From NCBI GenBank assembly GCA_041660225.1, contig JBAZWV010000006.1, forward strand, positions 1 through 27,865: a stretch of 27,865 bases of DNA. The letters are read 5' to 3'. This DNA comes from JBAZWV01 sp041660225 (lineage in GTDB: Bacteria > Patescibacteriota > Patescibacteriia > 2-12-FULL-60-25). Positions 7,350 to 14,746 of the stretch are shown here, in pieces. The position numbers were made by a program, and so were the translations under genes. The first letter of the stretch is position 1. Each line of letters begins with the position of its first letter. Below the pieces are notes generated by a model, which was not told the DNA's origin, made no database searches, and saw nothing but the letters and a program-made list of their open reading frames with translations.

Positions 7350-7686
7350 ACCAGCCGTTCGCGTAGGCGTTCGGATAGTAATAGTAGCGCTGTTCTCGCT
7401 GCCGTTCACGGAGGTCCTCCTCCTTCAGGACCCGCCGTTGGCAGATCGTTTCGGCGGTCATCACCACGTTGCCATCCCGGTCCGTCATGGGCGGAACGTT
7501 GCCGATCTCGGCGAGGCAGGTCTCCATGATGGGATTCGACTCGACGGTCTTGCTCTCGACCGCTCTGTAGCCCACCTGGGTCGTCGTATCGCTCACGGTG
7601 CGGCCATTCTCGACCCGAGACGTGTGAACCGACATACCGCAGCCCGTTACGAGCACGAACGTCACGATCATCAAAAAGAACTTCAT
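7348..7686 (-). CDS. Small lipoprotein, unrecognised (112 aa)
   Basis: Start at ATG 7686 chosen because AGGAGGT (7691-7697) lies 4 nt upstream and a signal peptide begins there (MKFFLMIVTFVLVTGC, lipobox VTGC, C16). The mature part has a short beta-prone segment (MSVHTSRVENGRTVSDTTTQ), two further Cys (METCLAEIG, ETICQRR) and ends in a charged, Tyr-rich tail (RERQREQRYYYYPNAY). No family recognised. Single-gene unit: own promoter (7703-7731) and own terminator whose stem includes the stop codon. Neighbours are other lipoproteins and a polytopic protein. Confidence 0.75.
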   Translation of the reverse strand: MKFFLMIVTFVLVTGCGMSVHTSRVENGRTVSDTTTQVGYRAVESKTVESNPIMETCLAEIGNVPPMTDRDGNVVMTAETICQRRVLKEEDLRERQREQRYYYYPNAYANGW

Positions 7687-7702
7687 CCGTACCTCCTCCC
7701 AG

Positions 7703-7731
7703 CTTGTAGCAAATTTCTGAAAAAAAATCAA
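7703..7731 (-). promoter_or_regulatory. Promoter of the 112-aa lipoprotein gene
   Basis: TTGATT (7726-7731), 17-nt spacer, TGC-extended TACAAG (7703-7708). The spacer and -35 coincide with the T-run of the preceding terminator, so the end of one unit is the start of the next. Confidence 0.65.
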
Positions 7732-7767
7732 GCCCCCCACACTGTCTTACGACAACGTGGAGGGCTT
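7722..7767 (-). terminator. Intrinsic terminator of the 10351/9388 unit
   Basis: Minus-strand AAGCCCTCCAC (7757-7767) pairs with GTGGGGGGCTT (7730-7740), one mismatch, 16-nt loop, followed by GA and eight T. Confidence 0.75.
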
Positions 7768-7789
7768 TAAGAGAAGAAAGAAAAAGGTG

Positions 7790-9388
7790 CTATTCGACGT
7801 TCAGATCCTCTGCGAGCTCATCGAAATCCTTTCGGACTTCAGCGTCGCTCTTGGCCACCCGCGAGGGAGGCGTGCGAGGAGGTTGTTTGACGACGATCGT
7901 TGTGACCGTCGGTGGATTGACGATCACCGTCGTGGTTGTCGCTGGTGACGTCGATGACTTCTTGTTGATGTTCAGGTTGAGATCAAAATGATCTCGCGGC
8001 TTTGGCGCGTCTTTTTCCATCATCGCCTCTTGGGCTTCGGTGGTCGGAAACGGCGTCCAGCCCGGTTTACCTGTGACTGCGACGGCCATCCATGCGAGAC
8101 ACCACACGACAAGCGTCGCGGGAATGCCGATGGCAAGCTTCCGCAGATACATCCCCGCAGGAACCACCGAACGCGCGAGGAGAGCTGCGCCGAGTGCGAT
8201 GAAGAACAACGTGAACGGCGTCCAGAAGCCGTGATTCTCGATGAGATAGGTATTGCCATCAACGATGCTCACGAGCCAGTTGTAGCTCTCGACGAGTCGT
8301 CGTAAAATCGCAATACCGAGTCGCGTGTTGGTGAGATAGACCGTCATCACCATGATGATGAGTGTGATGATCCATCCCAACTTGAACATCAGCTTCAGGA
8401 ACCGATCGCGCGCTTCGTCTACCGTTCCACGAAGATGCGGAACGAAGCGAAGTGCTTGGCCGAGGATCAACGTCACCAGATACGGCGCACCGATCACCAC
8501 GGTCCAATCGTTCGTCGGGTTGAAGAAGATGAGGATGTCGAATGGGGCGACGACGATGTAGAGACCTACCGTGATGGCGGCGATCTTGATCGCGTCTTCG
8601 ACCTCTTCGAGCAGGTTGAGCCCGTTCGGAAAGAGGCGCTCGCGAACGTTTGCGTACGTGATACCGCCAAGGAGTGGCGCGAAGGTTTCGATGGCGATCT
8701 GAAGCGAGCGCTCCAGAAAACCACCGCCTCGTCGCACGATCCAGGCCAACACCGACAAGACGCCGGCAATGACCACGAACCCTGCATAGCGAGTCATCAT
8801 TGAGATGAGCCACAGCGCGCGACTCTCGACCGAGAGTGCATGCAAGCTGAGCGAAATGCTCACGGCCAGCATGGCGAAGGTCAGGATGCCGCCGCTCACG
8901 AAGAAGGAAACCTTGTTCGGGCGGTAATCCGGATTCGTAACGGGCAGCTGGCCAATGCGTTCAGGCGGCCCTTCTCCGTTCGGGGCCGGCAGGAAGACGT
9001 CTTCCATGACCGGATTCCCGTCTCCATCGAGAAGGGGCTGTTCGTTCCCCCAGCGACGCTGGTAAAACGCCCAGACCGAGCCCACAACAATGGATACCGT
9101 GCTCGTTACGAGGAAGAACAGGTATTTTCCGTCCCCGACGCCCTTCTCGATGACCGAGAAGTGCACGTAAGACGCGAGTGCGACCACACCGGTAAGACCG
9201 ACACAGCACGTCCAAATGAACGTGCTCATCGGTCGCGCGATGTTCCGAGACATCCAGACCATGAAGTCCGAGATGCTCTTTCGGAACCGCACGCGAGCGG
9301 TGGCAAGCGCTTCTCCAGAGAGACTACGAACGCCGACGGCGTTCATGATGAAGGCGTACAGCGTCGTCAGAAAGAGGAATAGATCCAT
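7790..9388 (-). CDS. Polytopic membrane protein, unrecognised (532 aa)
   Basis: About ten hydrophobic helices (for example near residues 1-20, 58-80, 90-110, 168-190, 193-240, 270-310, 335-355, 385-410, 425-445). A hydrophilic loop at about 112-165 contains EDVFLPAPNGEGPPERIG, and a C-terminal tail of about 75 residues is first Asp/Asn-rich, then Ser/Thr/Val/Pro-rich (STSPATTTTVIVNPPTVTT) and finally acidic. I recognise no transporter or enzyme motif. AAGGAGAT (9394-9401) lies 5 nt before ATG 9388. The gene follows the 310-aa gene by 30 nt and shares its promoter; a terminator follows. Together with three nearby lipoproteins it suggests an envelope complex, which is inference. Confidence 0.8.
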   Translation of the reverse strand: MDLFLFLTTLYAFIMNAVGVRSLSGEALATARVRFRKSISDFMVWMSRNIARPMSTFIWTCCVGLTGVVALASYVHFSVIEKGVGDGKYLFFLVTSTVSIVVGSVWAFYQRRWGNEQPLLDGDGNPVMEDVFLPAPNGEGPPERIGQLPVTNPDYRPNKVSFFVSGGILTFAMLAVSISLSLHALSVESRALWLISMMTRYAGFVVIAGVLSVLAWIVRRGGGFLERSLQIAIETFAPLLGGITYANVRERLFPNGLNLLEEVEDAIKIAAITVGLYIVVAPFDILIFFNPTNDWTVVIGAPYLVTLILGQALRFVPHLRGTVDEARDRFLKLMFKLGWIITLIIMVMTVYLTNTRLGIAILRRLVESYNWLVSIVDGNTYLIENHGFWTPFTLFFIALGAALLARSVVPAGMYLRKLAIGIPATLVVWCLAWMAVAVTGKPGWTPFPTTEAQEAMMEKDAPKPRDHFDLNLNINKKSSTSPATTTTVIVNPPTVTTIVVKQPPRTPPSRVAKSDAEVRKDFDELAEDLNVE

Positions 9389-9418
9389 CTCACATCTCCT
9401 TGCTCGCGAATCGCGAGT

Positions 9419-10351
9419 CTAGCGGAATAACCGTGGGAACGTACGGGCAAGCCAACCACGCTGTTGCGCGGTCGGCGCCGGAGTTGCGGCTGTAGGAACC
9501 GTACGCCTCGTGCGAGGACGCCCAGTGCCATACATCCGTTGTTGTGCCGCGAGCATCGCCTCTGTTTCATGGCGGTCGCGTACCAACGACGTGTGGACAC
9601 TGTCGATCTTTTTCTGAATCGCTTTCGTCTGGGGAGTTTCCTCCCCATTCGCGATGCGCCTCAGCGAGTCTTGGACACTCTCCGCGAGATTCGACTCTTT
9701 CCCATAAACCATCCGGAGATAGTCGAGTCGAGCCACCGTTGTGTCTTCGAGCCAGGTCCTCATGATCGAGAGCAGGTAACGAAGTTCTTCGATCGAAGCG
9801 ATCTGACCCTTGTACTCGCTCCACGTTTTGTAGTGATCCTTGGCTTCTCGATCCATCCAGCCTACCCAGAGAAGAAGATGATTCTTCTCATGATCCTCTA
9901 GCTGCTGGACGATCGCTGCGTACGAGGGCTTCGCTTTCCGATGCTTCGCGGCCTCGTCGAGCGTCTTCGTCATTCCTGACTTGAAGCTCGCGCCAGACTG
10001 CGCAATGATCGCCTCGGACCTGTTGTCGTCCTGCTCGCTCATCGCTTTTCTAACGCCGTCCGTGTAGAGGTCTAGAAGCGCGTTCACTGCGGTTTTTCCC
10101 TCGATTCCAATACTCGGCATTGCTGCGAATATCATCGTCTTGAGACCCGTTTCGAAAAACGGCATCAATGACTGGTTCTCGTTCAAAAACGAGAGCGTTT
10201 TGGTTTTTACACCATCGCCAAGCAGTTTGAGACCACTGACGTCCCATCCCGCCTTCTTCTCCATGTCCTCGCTGAAGGACTCAACGATGTTAATGATGAG
10301 GTCGATTCCAACCTCAAGAGGATTGATCCGACGTACATTCTGATTGGCCAC
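9419..10351 (-). CDS. Soluble helical protein, unrecognised (310 aa)
   Basis: Starts at GTG 10351 with GTGAGG upstream; no signal peptide. Mostly helical and charged, with segments such as LEVGIDLIINIVESFSEDME, EEAKHRK-like basic helices and DHEKNHLLLWVGWMDREAK. The C-terminus is basic and Arg/Pro/Ala-rich (GRPRTRRTVPTAATPAPTAQ, then WLARTFPRLFR), possibly for nucleic-acid or membrane contact. No family recognised. First gene of a two-gene unit with the 532-aa membrane protein. Long structured 5' leader (about 105 nt) from the promoter at 10463-10491. Confidence 0.75.
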   Translation of the reverse strand: MANQNVRRINPLEVGIDLIINIVESFSEDMEKKAGWDVSGLKLLGDGVKTKTLSFLNENQSLMPFFETGLKTMIFAAMPSIGIEGKTAVNALLDLYTDGVRKAMSEQDDNRSEAIIAQSGASFKSGMTKTLDEAAKHRKAKPSYAAIVQQLEDHEKNHLLLWVGWMDREAKDHYKTWSEYKGQIASIEELRYLLSIMRTWLEDTTVARLDYLRMVYGKESNLAESVQDSLRRIANGEETPQTKAIQKKIDSVHTSLVRDRHETEAMLAAQQRMYGTGRPRTRRTVPTAATPAPTAQQRGWLARTFPRLFR

Positions 10352-10391
10352 TATGGCCTCACTTTCTTCCGCCTTCTGGGGCGGACGTTTT

Positions 10392-10454
10392 GCTGTAAAC
10401 AGCGGGTTTTGTGGGTGTTTCGTTCGTTTTTACCTGCTGACCTATTTCAGCAGG
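10392..10454 (-). promoter_or_regulatory. Structured 5' leader of the 310-aa gene
   Basis: The transcript is predicted to begin at about 10456 and to fold at once: CCTGCTGA / TCAGCAGG (10433-10440 with 10447-10454), a perfect 8-bp stem with a 6-nt loop. A second stem GCTGT / ACAGC lies at 10392-10403. The GTG start is at 10351. It could stabilise the mRNA or control translation; it matches no riboswitch class that I recognise. Confidence 0.5.
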
Positions 10455-10462
10455 GACAAAAG

Positions 10463-10491
10463 AATATAGCACAAAATGGCCCATTTGTCAA
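10463..10491 (-). promoter_or_regulatory. Strong promoter of the 10351/9388 unit
   Basis: TTGACA (10486-10491) preceded by GG, 17-nt spacer, TGTGC-extended TATATT (10463-10468). Same design as 7209-7237. A GGCTC-TATT-GAGCC inverted repeat (10526-10539) lies 34 nt upstream, overlapping the stop codon of the GT2 gene. Confidence 0.85.
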
Positions 10492-10529
10492 CCATGCTTT
10501 ACAGGCGAAATAAGACCTCTTTTTAGGCT

Positions 10530-11267
10530 CTATTGAGCCACGTTTCTAAGCCTTCTTTTGACCCTCAAAAGTCCGCTCAAAAACCCCCACCCATGGTGGA
10601 ACAAACGAAGGGCGCTACGACGATCCGGATTACGAGACTCGATCCAATCGACGGGAATCTCATATACGAGATAATTCTTTTTGTGCGTGAAGGCGATGAG
10701 TTCCGTATCAAACATCCATCCTCTCTCTTCACAGTGCGAAAGAATTTCTTTTGCGGCTGTGACCGACATTGCTTTGAATCCGCACTGTGCATCTTTCACC
10801 GGAAGGTCTAACAGAATTTTTTGCAGTGCGTGATACGTTCTCGATGCAACTTCGCGGAGCACGTCACGCTTGATCTGCGCACCGGGAAGAAAACGGGAAC
10901 CGCACACAAGATCCGTATGACCTTCGATGATCGGCGCGACGAGTCGCGGAAGCGCTTCGAGGTCCGCGGCAAGATCGGCGTCCATGAACACTAAAACATC
11001 CGCATCATCAAAATGTCTTTCCCACGACCTCCGAATGGCCAATCCTTTTCCTTGTTCATTGAGTTCGAGAAGCAGAACATTGGAAAGGCCCGTTTTTACG
11101 CGATGAACAATGGTGCGCGTATCGTCTGTACTGGCATTATCCGCAACCTCGATCGTCACGTGATGCTCAGGGAGGAGTCGTTGTATCGCCTCCGAGAGCG
11201 TCAAAAGATTGCGCTCGATCACGACCGACTCGTTCCATGTTGGCACCGTGATGAGGATTCGACTCAT
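10530..11267 (-). CDS. GT2 glycosyltransferase, DPM1/polyprenyl-phosphate sugar transferase-like
   Basis: 245 residues, a single GT-A domain. Seen motifs: VPTWNE near the N-terminus, DNASTDDT (D43) for nucleotide, FMDADLA with the D95-A-D97 metal motif, GSRFLPGA, and VKDAQCGFKA, all usual in the DPM1-like GT2 branch. The family transfers a sugar from a nucleotide donor to polyprenyl phosphate at the inner membrane face; the sugar is not deducible. There are no C-terminal membrane helices, so it is peripheral. Its ATG overlaps the stop of the upstream GT-C gene (ATGA, 11264-11267), indicating coupling: this enzyme may charge the lipid carrier that the GT-C protein uses outside. Confidence 0.88.
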   Translation of the reverse strand: MSRILITVPTWNESVVIERNLLTLSEAIQRLLPEHHVTIEVADNASTDDTRTIVHRVKTGLSNVLLLELNEQGKGLAIRRSWERHFDDADVLVFMDADLAADLEALPRLVAPIIEGHTDLVCGSRFLPGAQIKRDVLREVASRTYHALQKILLDLPVKDAQCGFKAMSVTAAKEILSHCEERGWMFDTELIAFTHKKNYLVYEIPVDWIESRNPDRRSALRLFHHGWGFLSGLLRVKRRLRNVAQ

Positions 11268-12787
11268 AGCGTTCGAACAAAAAACGTCACCGCATCTTCC
11301 GTCTCACGCAGAAGTTCGTATCGATCGTCACTCTTCACGACGTCGAGAAGTTTTTTGTGATCGCGCGGATCAATAAAAATAAATTTCGCGTTGAGACGAT
11401 CGTGAACAAGATCCCACACGTCCTCTTTTGTCGTCGTTGTCTTCCCCCATGTCACATCACGATAGGCATTCGAGAGTTCCGGATTCGCATTGTATAAAAA
11501 CGTTGGATCAAGACCCGCAACATATTTCAATCGATCATCGAGACTCCACAGAATCGGAAACTCGTCCCAATCGGAATGGAACACACGGTCACCGGGAAAT
11601 GCGCGCTTCGAAATTTCACCAAAGGCATCCGCGTACACACGGTCCGGATATCGTCCGTCGTGAAGAGACGTATACGAGCTCTGAAGATTTTTCCCGACCA
11701 GAAGGATCGCCACAAGGAGAAGAGCAGCAGAAACGAACAGACGTGGTCGAGGCGCAAATGCCTCTTGAAACCGCTCACGAAGACGCGCTGTGTCTACCAT
11801 GTTCCAAAGCCATGGAACCCACAAAAACAGCGCAGGAATCAGGTATTCCACGCTTCTGCGACTCTTCAGCGTCAGCGCCAAAAGAACCGCTACAGGCAAC
11901 GCAAAGGCGATAGAGGCACGCATGGCACCTCGATCGACCTGCTCGTGTCGTGCGGCGAAGACACCGTAGACTCCCGCGCTGAGCAGCATCAACCAAGGCG
12001 CAAGCGCGGCGAAGACCCACATCGGTTCTGCAGGTTGCCATTCGCTACCGAGGATCACGTGTTCGAAGGGCGTCGCGAGTCCGATCTTCACCACTTGGAT
12101 CCAGAGGAACGAAAGATTTTCTGGAAAATTGGGATGGAACATGAGACCGGCGCCGGCACCGACAATCGATGCAACAACCTCTTTCAAGAATGAAACATGA
12201 ATCCTCTTCCCTTCAACGAACCCATCATACAAAACACTTCCGATCCCAAGCAGCACGATCGAGCCGATGAGATAGATCCATCCACCATGCGAGAGGGCAA
12301 AAAGCGCTGTAGCGGCAAACACGATCCACGGTTTACGTTTCCATGCAGCGGCGAGACCGACAAGAAACCAGATGAGTGCGAGCGGCGATGCTTTTGCGAG
12401 AAGCAATCGAAATACCAACGGAGAAGAAAGCGCGAGAAGAACGGTCCACGCGAACGGATGACGAATGGATAGCCAACGTAAGACGGAATACGCAACGGCA
12501 AAGAAAAGACCGACGAGAACGATCGCAAGAATCCGCGCACCATTATGAAGTCCGAAGGCATTCACGAACGGTGCTTCGAGCAGATGAAAAAGATAATGAT
12601 GGTCCGCAAAGTTCGTAGAGAACGACGTGAGGTCGAGCCAGGGAAATGCACGAAGTGCTCCGCCTTCCCAAACAATCTGCGAAATCTTCGCATGATAAAA
12701 CGCATCCGGATCGACAAACGACGACCACGAAATCATCACGGCCGAAAAAGCCACGCCCAGCAGAAACACCCCGAAGGCCCGCAACAT
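11264..12787 (-). CDS. GT-C fold membrane glycosyltransferase (STT3/PMT-like architecture)
   Basis: 507 residues with about ten to eleven membrane helices and a C-terminal soluble domain of about 110 residues (from about 395). The first external loop has D26-P-D28 followed by AFYH, the acidic motif placed as in GT-C oligosaccharyl- or mannosyltransferases; a HHYLFH segment (residues 63-68) follows, also usual. Such enzymes use polyprenyl-linked sugars on the outer face to modify proteins or glycans. Coupled to the DPM1-like gene downstream. Whether it is an STT3-like or a PMT-like enzyme I cannot decide; no WWDYG-type motif is visible. A TGC-TAACCT box ends 6 nt before ATG 12787, hinting at a leaderless mRNA. 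Confidence 0.8.
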   Translation of the reverse strand: MLRAFGVFLLGVAFSAVMISWSSFVDPDAFYHAKISQIVWEGGALRAFPWLDLTSFSTNFADHHYLFHLLEAPFVNAFGLHNGARILAIVLVGLFFAVAYSVLRWLSIRHPFAWTVLLALSSPLVFRLLLAKASPLALIWFLVGLAAAWKRKPWIVFAATALFALSHGGWIYLIGSIVLLGIGSVLYDGFVEGKRIHVSFLKEVVASIVGAGAGLMFHPNFPENLSFLWIQVVKIGLATPFEHVILGSEWQPAEPMWVFAALAPWLMLLSAGVYGVFAARHEQVDRGAMRASIAFALPVAVLLALTLKSRRSVEYLIPALFLWVPWLWNMVDTARLRERFQEAFAPRPRLFVSAALLLVAILLVGKNLQSSYTSLHDGRYPDRVYADAFGEISKRAFPGDRVFHSDWDEFPILWSLDDRLKYVAGLDPTFLYNANPELSNAYRDVTWGKTTTTKEDVWDLVHDRLNAKFIFIDPRDHKKLLDVVKSDDRYELLRETEDAVTFFVRTL

Positions 12788-12793
12788 GAAAGA

Positions 12794-12802
12794 AGGTTAG
12801 CA
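12794..12802 (-). promoter_or_regulatory. Possible extended -10 of the GT-C gene
   Basis: TGC-TAACCT ends 6 nt before ATG 12787. No good -35 is seen 17 nt upstream, so this is a weaker call. Confidence 0.35.
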
Positions 12803-12815
12803 CACCGCCTAAAAA

Positions 12816-12846
12816 CCAAAACCCCGGAACAGATCCGGGGTTTTGG
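12816..12846 (-). terminator. Intrinsic terminator of the pilin-like operon
   Basis: Perfect 13-bp stem CCAAAACCCCGGA / TCCGGGGTTTTGG with loop TCTGT, then TTTTTAGG on the minus strand. It closes the pilin-like gene array. Confidence 0.9.
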
Positions 12847-12869
12847 AGTTCGTTGCGCAGCGAACGCTC

Positions 12870-13265
12870 TTAGCCTGTCGTCGCGTTGACGAGAGATCCG
12901 AGAACGAATGTCGAGATGGCAAAGGCCGCGACGATGATGATGAGACCAATGATGGCCTGCGAAATCATGGTGCGAGCCGTCTTCACCTTTCCTTCGTCTC
13001 CACCTGCTGTCATCCACAGGAAACCTGCGTACAAGAGGTAGAACAGGAGCACGATGCCCAAGAAGCCAAGGGCGATGTTGATGATCGATCCAATGATCTG
13101 GGTCAGCGGCTTGGGTTCACCAAGACCCGCGTTGCTCCCCACTTCACTGGCCATGTTGGCGGCACGTTCGAACGGGTTGCCGGCCGTCTGCGCAGCAGCC
13201 AGAGAGGGAGCTGCGAGAAGAGCCGTCGTCACCGCCGTACGCCACAAGGTTTTTACATGCTTCAT
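12870..13265 (-). CDS. Pilin-like two-helix membrane protein, copy 7 (131 aa)
   Basis: Start at ATG 13265, where a signal peptide begins (MKHVKTLWRT..., cleavage after LAAA). After a short linker come two membrane helices: IINIALGFLGIVLLFYLLYAG, then FLWMTAGGDEGKVKTA, then an AIIGLIIIVAAFAISTF helix. This order (signal peptide, helix, G-F-x-W-M-T-A-G-G loop, helix) matches the TrbC/VirB2-like 'T4SS pilin' family common in Patescibacteria. Last gene of the array, followed by a strong terminator. It lacks the Cys-rich region of copies 1-3. No SD; the gap to copy 6 is 49 nt. Confidence 0.85.
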   Translation of the reverse strand: MKHVKTLWRTAVTTALLAAPSLAAAQTAGNPFERAANMASEVGSNAGLGEPKPLTQIIGSIINIALGFLGIVLLFYLLYAGFLWMTAGGDEGKVKTARTMISQAIIGLIIIVAAFAISTFVLGSLVNATTG

Positions 13266-13314
13266 AACGTCCAATGTGGTGAGTAAATAAGTTGTCTCTA
13301 CGGATGCTTCGCGT

Positions 13315-13770
13315 TTACGGTGTGGCCGAAGGCGTTCCTTGGCCTGCACCAGCTCCGCCAACCGCAGTTCCGAGCTGTGTGATCACGAATGTCGCGATCG
13401 CATAGGCCGAAGCGATAATCACGAGACCGATGATGGCATTTCGAATGACCATCGTCGCCTCTGAAACCTTCTTCGAATCGCCGGCAGCGGTCATCCAGAG
13501 GAAACCGCCGTACAGCATATACACGAAGAGAATGACTCCCAGAAAACCGATCACGGCACTAATGAGGTTGCCGATGATGGCGTTCAGGTCGGTTGCTCCT
13601 TGCAACTCTTTCGGAGCGGCCTTTTGCAAGCCGCCGGAAAGAGCTCCTCCGAGGCCGGATTGCTGCTGAGCAGCCTGGGCATACACCGCGACCGGAGCCG
13701 CGGAAATACCGAGGGTGAGAGCGAGCGAAAGCGGCGCGACAAACGCGCGAAGTCGTTTGAGATTCAACAT
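13315..13770 (-). CDS. Pilin-like two-helix membrane protein, copy 6 (151 aa)
   Basis: Signal peptide MLNLKRLRAFVAPLSLALTL, cleavage near YAQA. A Gln/Gly-rich spacer (QQQSGLGGALSGGLQ) precedes the helix pair: SAVIGFLGVILFVYMLYGG, loop FLWMTAAGDSKKVSEA, helix IIGLVIIASAYAIATFVI. The C-terminal tail is Gly/Ala/Pro-rich. Same family and order as its neighbours. ATG 13770 lies 9 nt after the stop of copy 5, no SD. Confidence 0.85.
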   Translation of the reverse strand: MLNLKRLRAFVAPLSLALTLGISAAPVAVYAQAAQQQSGLGGALSGGLQKAAPKELQGATDLNAIIGNLISAVIGFLGVILFVYMLYGGFLWMTAAGDSKKVSEATMVIRNAIIGLVIIASAYAIATFVITQLGTAVGGAGAGQGTPSATP

Positions 13771-13779
13771 ATCAGGGAA

Positions 13780-14181
13780 TTACACATCCTGCGTAGCGGA
13801 TACGAGGCGGGAAATTACGAAACTCGTAATGGCCCAAGCGGAAAGAATGATAGCGAGACCGATGATTCCAGAAACGATCAGTTTCTTGGCTTCGGCGGTC
13901 TTCTCTTCGTTTCCACCGGCGATCATATACTTGAATCCACCGAGAAGAACGATTACCACGGCAATGATACCGAGGAAGCCGAGAGCCACGTTGATAATAC
14001 GCGCGGCTGTTTGTCGAACGTCGCCAGAACCCAATTTGATGGAGGACTGGACGGCACCGACGCCGAGATCGTTCACGTTCAAACTATCGGACTGCGCGAA
14101 CGCAACCGACGGCAGCGCGAGCGAGAGAGAAAGACCCAGAGTCGTCGCAGCGCGTGCGAATGACTTTTTAGAAAGCGTCAT
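13780..14181 (-). CDS. Pilin-like two-helix membrane protein, copy 5 (133 aa)
   Basis: ATG 14181 chosen because a full-length SD (AAGGAGGTGA, 14190-14199) ends 8 nt upstream; the in-frame GTG at 14193 lies inside that SD and is rejected. Signal peptide to AFAQS, then ARIINVALGFLGIIAVVIVL, loop GGFKYMIAGGNEEKTAEAKK, helix GIIGLAIILSAWAITSFVIS. The strong SD and a dedicated promoter (14220-14248) suggest this subunit is made in larger amounts than its neighbours and could be the major pilin. That is inference. Confidence 0.88.
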   Translation of the reverse strand: MTLSKKSFARAATTLGLSLSLALPSVAFAQSDSLNVNDLGVGAVQSSIKLGSGDVRQTAARIINVALGFLGIIAVVIVLLGGFKYMIAGGNEEKTAEAKKLIVSGIIGLAIILSAWAITSFVISRLVSATQDV

Positions 14182-14189
14182 GTTATGCG

Positions 14190-14199
14190 TCACCTCCTT
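14190..14199 (-). promoter_or_regulatory. Full-length Shine-Dalgarno sequence
   Basis: AAGGAGGTGA, complementary over ten bases to the usual 16S rRNA tail, 8 nt before ATG 14181. It is the strongest ribosome site in the window and stands out against neighbours that lack one. Confidence 0.85.
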
Positions 14200-14219
14200 T
14201 CATACCTATAGATGGCCGT

Positions 14220-14248
14220 AGGATAGCAGTCGGTGTCCGGCACGTCGA
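14220..14248 (-). promoter_or_regulatory. Internal promoter of the pilin array
   Basis: TCGACG (14243-14248), 17-nt spacer, TGC-extended TATCCT (14220-14225). Predicted leader of about 32 nt carrying the full SD. It would let copies 5-7 be expressed apart from copies 1-4. Confidence 0.6.
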
Positions 14249-14274
14249 GAAGACGGAAAAGCTCGCAGGCCGGA

Positions 14275-14745
14275 TCATTGCGGCGTGCTAAACGCATCCG
14301 GATCGTAGAAGCCCGGTTCGCTGAAGAGATCCTGTGAACCCCCGCTTCCACCGGCGGGAGCGGCGCTTTCTGGCTGGCTGGACTGCGTGCTCCCCGTTCC
14401 CGCGACCCATCCGAGCAAACTCGACGTGATGGCATACGACGCCGCGACAATCGTGATCCCGATAACGGCGTTCACCAGAATACGTCGCGCACTCATGACG
14501 CTCTTCGCTTCTCCACCGGCGGTCATATACCGAAACCCGCCCCACAAAAACATCACAAAAAAGAGAGCGCCTACGATCCCGAGAACGGATGAAACAATAC
14601 GGTTCACGAGCGTAGGAACGTCGGCGTTATTGAGCGGATCCGGAAAACCGTACGGAGCCGCATGAGCCACGGCGGTAGAAAACAACATGCCGACCAACAG
14701 AAGACAGACGAGAAAACCAAAACGTCGATACATATGCTTCATCAT
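14275..14745 (-). CDS. Pilin-like two-helix membrane protein, copy 4 (156 aa)
   Basis: ATG 14745 follows the previous stop by one base (TGA-T-ATG); a GGGGGAG stretch in the end of copy 3 could serve as SD. ATG 14742 is equally possible. Signal peptide to VAHAA, then VNRIVSSVLGIVGALFFVMF, loop WGGFRYMTAGGEAKSVMSAR, helix VNAVIGITIVAASYAITSSL. The C-terminal tail of about 40 residues is Ser/Gly/Pro-rich and ends acidic/aromatic (PGFYDPDAF). No Cys-rich region except C17-type residues in the signal peptide. Confidence 0.85.
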   Translation of the reverse strand: MMKHMYRRFGFLVCLLLVGMLFSTAVAHAAPYGFPDPLNNADVPTLVNRIVSSVLGIVGALFFVMFLWGGFRYMTAGGEAKSVMSARRILVNAVIGITIVAASYAITSSLLGWVAGTGSTQSSQPESAAPAGGSGGSQDLFSEPGFYDPDAFSTPQ

Positions 14746-14746
14746 A

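Noticed and set aside
10526..10539. Terminator at the end of the GT2 gene
   Set aside because: The stem is only 5 bp and is followed by TAAAAAGAGG, not a T-run.
14191..14193. GTG as the start of pilin copy 5
   Set aside because: It lies inside the SD sequence; ATG 14181 has ideal spacing.
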